NCBI GenBank assembly: GCA_023807065.1
Contig: JAJJLU010004622.1
Location: 1 to 11,150, forward strand
Source of the DNA: Isotricha intestinalis
Taxonomy: Eukaryota > Ciliophora > Litostomatea > Vestibuliferida > Isotrichidae
DNA: 11,150 bases
Direction of reading: 5' to 3'
Under the pieces are notes generated by a model. That model saw nothing but the letters and a program-made list of their open reading frames with translations, ran no database searches and was not told where the DNA came from. A program made the position numbers and the translations under genes. This document shows, piece by piece, positions 7,497 to 11,150 of the stretch. The first letter of the stretch is position 1; every line of letters begins with the position of its first letter.

Positions 7497-8516
7497 ATGA
7501 GAAGATTTTGTACACTCATTTTATGCGTTATCCTGCTCTGTCTGTCAGCCCAAGCGTGGGCGGCGGACAGAGATTTTTGGATTCAGCGATACCTGAGCGT
7601 ATCATATCCGTTGAAGCATGTAAAGGTCAATTCGCCGTTTGGTACTCGCCGTGACCCTTTTACAGGGGCCAAGGCCTCACACAACGGTCTCGACTTGAAA
7701 GCATATTATGAAGAGGTATATGCCATGTTCGATGGCAAGGTGAAGAAGGTTGGCGCTGACCCTCGCTCTGGCAACTATGTAGTGCTGCAGCATGGGGAAT
7801 ACACCATCAGCTACTGCCACTTGTCGAAGGTCAGGGTCAGTGAGGGCGACGAACTGATTGCCGGTGACGTGGTGGCCATCAGTGGGAATACCGGGCGTTC
7901 CACTGGAAGTCATCTGCATATCACCTGCCGCTATAAGGGCGCACTGACCGACCCCTATACATTATTATTATATATAGGGGACGTGAGGGCAGAAGCCTGT
8001 ACGGCATTGTTGGGCGAGGGCGTTACTGCCGACATTGACAGTATCAGCCAACACCAGCGGATGGATCGTAAGACGTTTCTCTCGCACTATGCCCCTGCCG
8101 CCATGGAACAACAGCGACAATACGGCATCCCAGCCTCAGTGACGCTGGCACAGATGGCCTTTGAGAGCGATTGGGGCCGTTCAGACCTGGCTCGCAAGGG
8201 TAATAACTACTTCGGTATTAAGTGCAGTCCGCAATGGTTGGCCGAGGGGAGGCCCTATAGTCTGCACAATGATGACAAGCCGGATGAGAAGTTCTGCAAC
8301 TATGCCACCGTCGAGGAAAGTATCGACCATCATTCCCGGTTGTTGATGTCCGACCGCTACAAACGCTGCCACAGCTATCCCTCTACCGATTATCACCACT
8401 GGCTCCTGGCCCTGAAGGCCGCAGGCTACGCCACTGCCAGGGATTATGTCCAGCTCTGCGAACAGATTATCCGCAAATACCAGCTCTTTCGTTATGACCG
8501 ACTCGTACAACCATGA
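7497..8516 (+). CDS. Secreted bifunctional peptidoglycan hydrolase, M23 endopeptidase-GH73 glucosaminidase
   Basis: A 339-residue exported enzyme. Residues 1-23 are a signal peptide (basic RR, then a Leu/Ile/Val/Cys core, cleavage expected after AWA); no clear lipobox is seen. The M23 domain (about 40-165) keeps HNGLD (His62, Asp66), SYCHL (His108) and SHLHI (His139, His141). The GH73 domain (about 190-335) has YGIPASVTLAQMAFES with likely catalytic Glu223, then NNYFGIKC. The GH73 part is about 63% identical to that of the protein at 4299-5762 by ungapped hand alignment (87 of 139), while the M23 parts look clearly less alike and the domain order is reversed. The protein should act in the periplasm, probably making room for a transfer apparatus. 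It has its own promoter and possible operators upstream. Its stop is 3 bp from the stop of the convergent gene. Confidence 0.9.
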   Translation: MRRFCTLILCVILLCLSAQAWAADRDFWIQRYLSVSYPLKHVKVNSPFGTRRDPFTGAKASHNGLDLKAYYEEVYAMFDGKVKKVGADPRSGNYVVLQHGEYTISYCHLSKVRVSEGDELIAGDVVAISGNTGRSTGSHLHITCRYKGALTDPYTLLLYIGDVRAEACTALLGEGVTADIDSISQHQRMDRKTFLSHYAPAAMEQQRQYGIPASVTLAQMAFESDWGRSDLARKGNNYFGIKCSPQWLAEGRPYSLHNDDKPDEKFCNYATVEESIDHHSRLLMSDRYKRCHSYPSTDYHHWLLALKAAGYATARDYVQLCEQIIRKYQLFRYDRLVQP

Positions 8517-8519
8517 GTG

Positions 8520-9014
8520 CTATGAGCTGAACCCTTGCTGACGGCGGTACTCGTCATAGAGCATCGCCTCGTATTCCCGCTTCCTACGGTCTTCCTCTGC
8601 CCGTCTGCGACGTTCTCGCTCACGTTTCTTCTTACGCTCACGATCCCGTTTGCGTTCTTCCTCTTCGCGGGCTTTCTTCTCAGCCTCCTTGCGTCGCTTC
8701 TCTTCGCGGGTCTTACGCTCCAGTTCCTCCTGACGTTCCTGTTTTTGTTTCTTGGGCAACTCCTTCTCACGCTTGCGGCGGGCTTTATCCTCTTTCTCTT
8801 GGCGCTTATTCTCTTCTTTCCGCTCCTTATCAGCACGAGTGGTCTCCTTTTTCAGGGGTTTCTCTGACGGCTTTTGCTGCTTAGGCACCTTGTCCTTGGG
8901 CTGCTTGGTACGGGGAACCTCCTTTCGCTTTTCTCTGGGCACTATCACTAACCCAATGAAGAGAATGGCCCATAGGATTATAAAGGCGGTAAAGGACAGT
9001 ATTTTATCTATCAT
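8520..9014 (-). CDS. Membrane-anchored protein with a long K/R/E-rich helical region
   Basis: A 164-residue protein. Residues 5-26 are a hydrophobic segment (FTAFIILWAILFIGLVIV) that should span the inner membrane. From residue 28 almost every residue is Lys, Arg, Glu, Asp or Gln, at first with prolines (28-54) and then as dense alternating blocks (55-147) typical of a charged single alpha-helix or coiled coil. A short tail with aromatics (YEAMLYDEYRRQQGF) ends it. The dense positive charge right after the membrane span suggests the helix is in the cytoplasm, unlike TolA, where it is periplasmic. No family is recognised. The coding strand is strongly purine-rich and has internal near-repeats (the complement CTCTTCGCGGG occurs at 8661-8671 and 8700-8710). 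A purine-rich AAAGAAGAAA precedes the ATG. It lies 38 bp after the secreted protein gene, so the two are probably co-transcribed. Confidence 0.75.
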   Translation of the reverse strand: MIDKILSFTAFIILWAILFIGLVIVPREKRKEVPRTKQPKDKVPKQQKPSEKPLKKETTRADKERKEENKRQEKEDKARRKREKELPKKQKQERQEELERKTREEKRRKEAEKKAREEEERKRDRERKKKRERERRRRAEEDRRKREYEAMLYDEYRRQQGFSS

Positions 9015-9052
9015 ATATTTCTTCTTTATTAAAGATTAAATATTTTGGTGCA

Positions 9053-9664
9053 TCAATAGCCACCCTCGGTACATATCTTGTCATAGAGGGTTTTCGTGTC
9101 TTCTCCGGCTCCCATCAGAGGCAGAATCACCTTTGCAGCCTGATAGAGTTGTAGCCATTGCTCAGGTTTGGTGTCTGCCCACCTTGCATCTTTGGCGCGG
9201 TCTCTGTTGTAGGCGTAGATGGCTGTGGATAAGGAGAAGTTCTTGGCCAGTATTCTCTCCCGTATCTGGGGTTTGAAATAAGTCCAATGGTCGTTATATC
9301 TGTTGATGTGGTCTACCTGACTGGCGTGGGTGTATCTCAAATAGCCCTTTATCCATTTGATACGGTCGCTCTTATTCCGATGCTCCATCGCATCAGCAAT
9401 CATCTCTGCTCCTTTCTGGTGTATCAGGCTGAAGCATACACAATAGGGCTGCAGGTCGGGAGGGGTATAGGTCATGTAGTAGATAGTGTCGCTATCCTCG
9501 AACTTCCTGATAGTGCATGTGTATGACTCAAAGCCATGAGGCGTTCTTCTGACCCACTTGACCTTATAGCCTTTCTTGGGGAATGGGTTATCTGTGTTCT
9601 GGGCTGTCGATGGCATTGCCACCATCAGCATCAGTAAAATCATAATTTTCTTCATCTTCATCAT
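9053..9664 (-). CDS. Secreted or periplasmic protein of unknown function
   Basis: A 203-residue protein with an N-terminal signal peptide: a Met/Lys start, a hydrophobic core ILLMLMVAM, and a likely cleavage in STAQ before the next residues, a common Bacteroidetes pattern. The two adjacent ATGs (9664, 9661) and a third Met three codons on leave the exact start open by a few residues. The mature part has a strand-rich first half (YKVKWVRR, FESYTCTIRKF, TIYYMTYTPP) and a helical second half rich in Trp, Tyr and Arg (NKSDRIKWIKGYLRYTH, ARWADTKPEQWLQLYQAAK). No catalytic motif or family is recognised. It has its own -7 box and heads a two-gene unit with the membrane-anchored helix protein, so a role at the cell envelope is plausible. 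Confidence 0.75.
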   Translation of the reverse strand: MMKMKKIMILLMLMVAMPSTAQNTDNPFPKKGYKVKWVRRTPHGFESYTCTIRKFEDSDTIYYMTYTPPDLQPYCVCFSLIHQKGAEMIADAMEHRNKSDRIKWIKGYLRYTHASQVDHINRYNDHWTYFKPQIRERILAKNFSLSTAIYAYNRDRAKDARWADTKPEQWLQLYQAAKVILPLMGAGEDTKTLYDKICTEGGY

Positions 9665-9678
9665 CGTTTAAATGGTTG

Positions 9679-9686
9679 CAAAGTTA
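9679..9686 (-). promoter_or_regulatory. Bacteroidetes -7 box for the secreted-protein gene
   Basis: Minus-strand TAACTTTG followed by CA fits TAnnTTTG exactly and lies 14 bp before the first ATG, so transcripts would have almost no leader if that ATG is used. No TTTG -33 box is visible. The rest of the 64-bp spacer 9665-9728 is AT-rich and shows no terminator for the upstream operon. Confidence 0.6.
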
Positions 9687-9728
9687 AATATAATCTCGCA
9701 TCTGTCGGCATTTTAACACTTTTATTTC

Positions 9729-10049
9729 CTAACGAATGGTGACGCTTACCGCTTGCACATCGGAAATGGCTACATGGTCAATGTCTGACCCATCCCATGT
9801 GATGGCCTTGACTGGTTTCAGTGTCTTGATGCCGTTCTCCTGGTCATATACGAACATGACTTCATAGGCAAGCGTGTCTGTTATCTCAAAGTAGATACAC
9901 CATCCCTCGAAGTCCAGCGTGTCAGGCTCAATGATGTCAGTTGCCTCGTTCTTCTTTGATTTACTGAGGGCATCCAGCGAATCATTGATGACGGCTGTCT
10001 TTCTGATGTCCGTACCATCGGACTTGAATTTGCAAATAATCGTTTTCAT
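9729..10049 (-). CDS. Small hypothetical protein, last gene of the RadC-led cluster
   Basis: A 106-residue acidic protein starting MKTIICKFKSDG. This ATG is preferred because it lies 5 bp after the upstream stop; the longer in-frame start at 10154 would overlap most of the preceding gene. The sequence alternates strands and turns (WCIYFEITDTLAYEVMFVYDQ, then KPVKAITWDGSDID), suggesting a small beta-rich cytosolic fold. No signal peptide, membrane span or family is recognised. Tight spacing suggests co-transcription with the two genes before it. Confidence 0.65.
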   Translation of the reverse strand: MKTIICKFKSDGTDIRKTAVINDSLDALSKSKKNEATDIIEPDTLDFEGWCIYFEITDTLAYEVMFVYDQENGIKTLKPVKAITWDGSDIDHVAISDVQAVSVTIR

Positions 10050-10054
10050 ATACC

Positions 10055-10303
10055 TTATTCCTTCTTGGTTATTACTAATGTTTCTCCACTGTCGTTGTAT
10101 AGCGTAAAGGCACTCATGAAGAGTTTCTTGCATCGACGTGGTATGTTCGCCCATGTGTGATGCGCCTCATTCCACTGGATGCACAGGCCTCGGTCGCTAT
10201 GACAGGAAATGCCTGGCACGCTGGTATTGCCAGTAATGAGGAAGGGGCATGTTCCACAGATGCCCGGTTCCTCATAGAAGTCGAATCCATTGATGTTCAC
10301 CAT
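10055..10303 (-). CDS. Small cysteine-rich, probably zinc-binding protein
   Basis: An 82-residue protein starting MVNINGFDFYEEPG. It has four spaced cysteines, Cys16-x2-Cys19 (CGTCPF), Cys34 and Cys41, with His35 and a later RRCKKLF (Cys58). This is a typical layout for a small structural zinc site, although an Fe-S site cannot be excluded. The ATG at 10303 is chosen because it follows the upstream stop by 1 bp (TGA-T-ATG), which favours translational coupling; an in-frame start at 10576 would overlap the whole previous gene. Function unknown. Confidence 0.65.
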   Translation of the reverse strand: MVNINGFDFYEEPGICGTCPFLITGNTSVPGISCHSDRGLCIQWNEAHHTWANIPRRCKKLFMSAFTLYNDSGETLVITKKE

Positions 10304-10304
10304 A

Positions 10305-10637
10305 TCAGTTATGTTTTCTGAGCCATTGTTTGAACTCTTTGGAGTAGGGAAGGGCATAGCGCATATCCCGCATTCCCATGTTCTTGATTTCTGCCGGTAT
10401 GCTCTTTGCCTTCCAACTGTCGGCAATCCACTGGTTATACTCTGCAGCCACTTCCTCGTCGAGGATGTGAGCCTCTGAGGACATCGCCCATATTTTTTGC
10501 TTGATGTTCTCAAATAACTGTTCCTTGGTCTCACCGAACACATGGCATGTCGTGCTGCCAATCCTTGCACTTGCATTGTTCAGATTCTCGTCTCTCCAGA
10601 TAATTGGCTGGAATGTGATTTTTACGCACTTGTTCAT
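10305..10637 (-). CDS. Small hypothetical protein downstream of the RadC-family gene
   Basis: A 110-residue protein with no signal peptide. The first third looks strand-rich (CVKITFQPIIW, ARIGSTTCHVFGETK); the rest is helical (EQLFENIKQKIWAM, EVAAEYNQWIADSWKA, SKEFKQWLRKH) with several Trp. No family is recognised. It begins 36 bp after the RadC-family stop and ends 1 bp before the Cys-rich gene, so it is likely a middle gene of one transcript. Confidence 0.65.
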   Translation of the reverse strand: MNKCVKITFQPIIWRDENLNNASARIGSTTCHVFGETKEQLFENIKQKIWAMSSEAHILDEEVAAEYNQWIADSWKAKSIPAEIKNMGMRDMRYALPYSKEFKQWLRKHN

Positions 10638-10673
10638 TGTTGTATTGATTTATATGTTATGAATTGATTCCGT

Positions 10674-11150
10674 TTATACCTTGCCGTTCTCCCGATAGCT
10701 GTAATAGTTCTCCGTACACACGATTACATGGTCGGCGAAATAGATGCGCATCAGCTTGCAGGCGTTCTGGATTGCCTTCGTTATCTCGTCATCCATCCTG
10801 CTGGGGCAAGTGTTCTCCGAGGGGTGGTTATGGCAGACGGTCAGGATGGTGGCGTTGTTGAGTACTGCATACTTCATGATCAGGCGAATGTCCATCAAGG
10901 TCTCTGTGATGCTGCCCTGCGACAACTTGATATGCTTAATCAGTCGGTAGTTCTGGTTCATCAGGAGCAAATGGGCTTCCTCCACTTTGAGATCCTGGCA
11001 GAACGGGCGCATGAACTGGTGTACTCTGAAAGCCGTTGACAGGTCAGGATGGTCACCCATCTGCGCCATCTGCCTGCGCTTGCCTAACTCGATGGCTGCC
11101 ATGATGCGGCAGGCGATACTTGTGCCGATACCCTCCGTCTCGCAAATCTC
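10674..11150 (-). CDS. radC: RadC-family JAB/MPN domain protein, 5' truncated
   Basis: The frame is open to the right edge, so the N-terminus is missing; the Met at 11102 is internal. The visible upstream residues GIGTSIACRIMAAIELGKRR fit the helix-hairpin-helix-like segment that precedes the JAB domain in RadC proteins. The JAB (JAMM) metal site is complete: Glu in VEEAHLLLMN, then HNHPSENTCPSRMDD, which fits HxH-x7-S-x2-D (His codons at 10830-10832 and 10824-10826, Asp at 10791-10793); the usual Gly after HNHPS is Glu. RadC-family JAB proteins are frequent in Bacteroidetes mobile elements and some are linked to anti-restriction; the true reaction is not established. It leads a run of three small unknown genes on the same strand. 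Confidence 0.88.
   Translation of the reverse strand, partial: EICETEGIGTSIACRIMAAIELGKRRQMAQMGDHPDLSTAFRVHQFMRPFCQDLKVEEAHLLLMNQNYRLIKHIKLSQGSITETLMDIRLIMKYAVLNNATILTVCHNHPSENTCPSRMDDEITKAIQNACKLMRIYFADHVIVCTENYYSYRENGKV

Noticed and set aside
8535..9039. Plus-strand open frames (8535-8867 and 8752-9039) that look like hydrophobic membrane proteins
   Set aside because: They are the complement of the K/R/E-rich minus-strand gene; Leu/Phe/Ser richness is what antisense of AAG/GAG/CGT codons gives. No promoter or homology pattern supports them.
10050..10154. Longer 141-residue form of the 106-residue gene
   Set aside because: The extra 35 residues would overlap the end of the Cys-rich gene; the ATG at 10049 fits the tight operon spacing.
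10304..10576. Longer 173-residue form of the Cys-rich gene
   Set aside because: The extension lies entirely over the 110-residue gene in another frame and has the odd Arg/Ser/Thr composition of a shadow frame.
1..11150. CRISPR array, tRNA, rRNA or insertion sequence
   Set aside because: No regularly spaced repeats, tRNA-like cloverleaf with a CCA end, rRNA-like stretch or transposase motif was seen on either strand.

Overview
The window looks like accessory DNA from a Bacteroidales bacterium (Prevotella/Bacteroides type), most likely part of a large conjugative or mobilizable element (plasmid or ICE) or, less likely, a phage-like element. The evidence is Bacteroidetes -7 boxes (TAnnTTTG-like) in front of three genes, AT-rich leaders instead of Shine-Dalgarno sites, signal peptides ending in AQ or AWA-A, and the gene content: a giant multidomain 'polyvalent' protein, a DUF4099-like protein, a RadC-family JAB protein and a row of small orphan genes. 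No transposase, integrase, relaxase, T4SS core gene, tRNA, rRNA or CRISPR array was seen, so the element type is inferred.

Left half, plus strand (1-6416). A left-truncated protein of at least 1427 residues strings together a phosphoribosyltransferase-like domain, a zincin with HEYTH, a minimal nucleotidyltransferase, a domain of unknown function, a charged coiled coil, an isolated MutS mismatch-recognition domain I, and an ArdC-like zincin that has lost its HExxH. It is followed after 14 bp by a GH73 glucosaminidase-M23 endopeptidase fusion without a signal peptide, and then by a probable tandem OB-fold (SSB-like) protein. Together these suggest an establishment or transfer cassette: proteins that counter host defences on entry, cut peptidoglycan, and coat ssDNA.

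Middle (6428-8516). A minus-strand DUF4099-like gene, with a minus-strand hairpin terminator, is divergent from a plus-strand secreted M23-GH73 enzyme. This enzyme is a paralogue of the first hydrolase with the two catalytic domains in swapped order. The 220-bp divergent spacer holds -7 boxes for both genes and two inverted repeats.

Right half, minus strand (8520-11150). Reading in the direction of transcription: a right-truncated RadC-family gene, then 110-, 82- and 106-residue unknown proteins packed 1-36 bp apart. After a new promoter come a secreted unknown protein and a one-membrane-span protein whose remainder is an extreme K/R/E-rich helix. The last gene converges on the M23-GH73 gene with only 3 bp between stop codons.

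All assignments come from reading motifs by eye. No database search was run.
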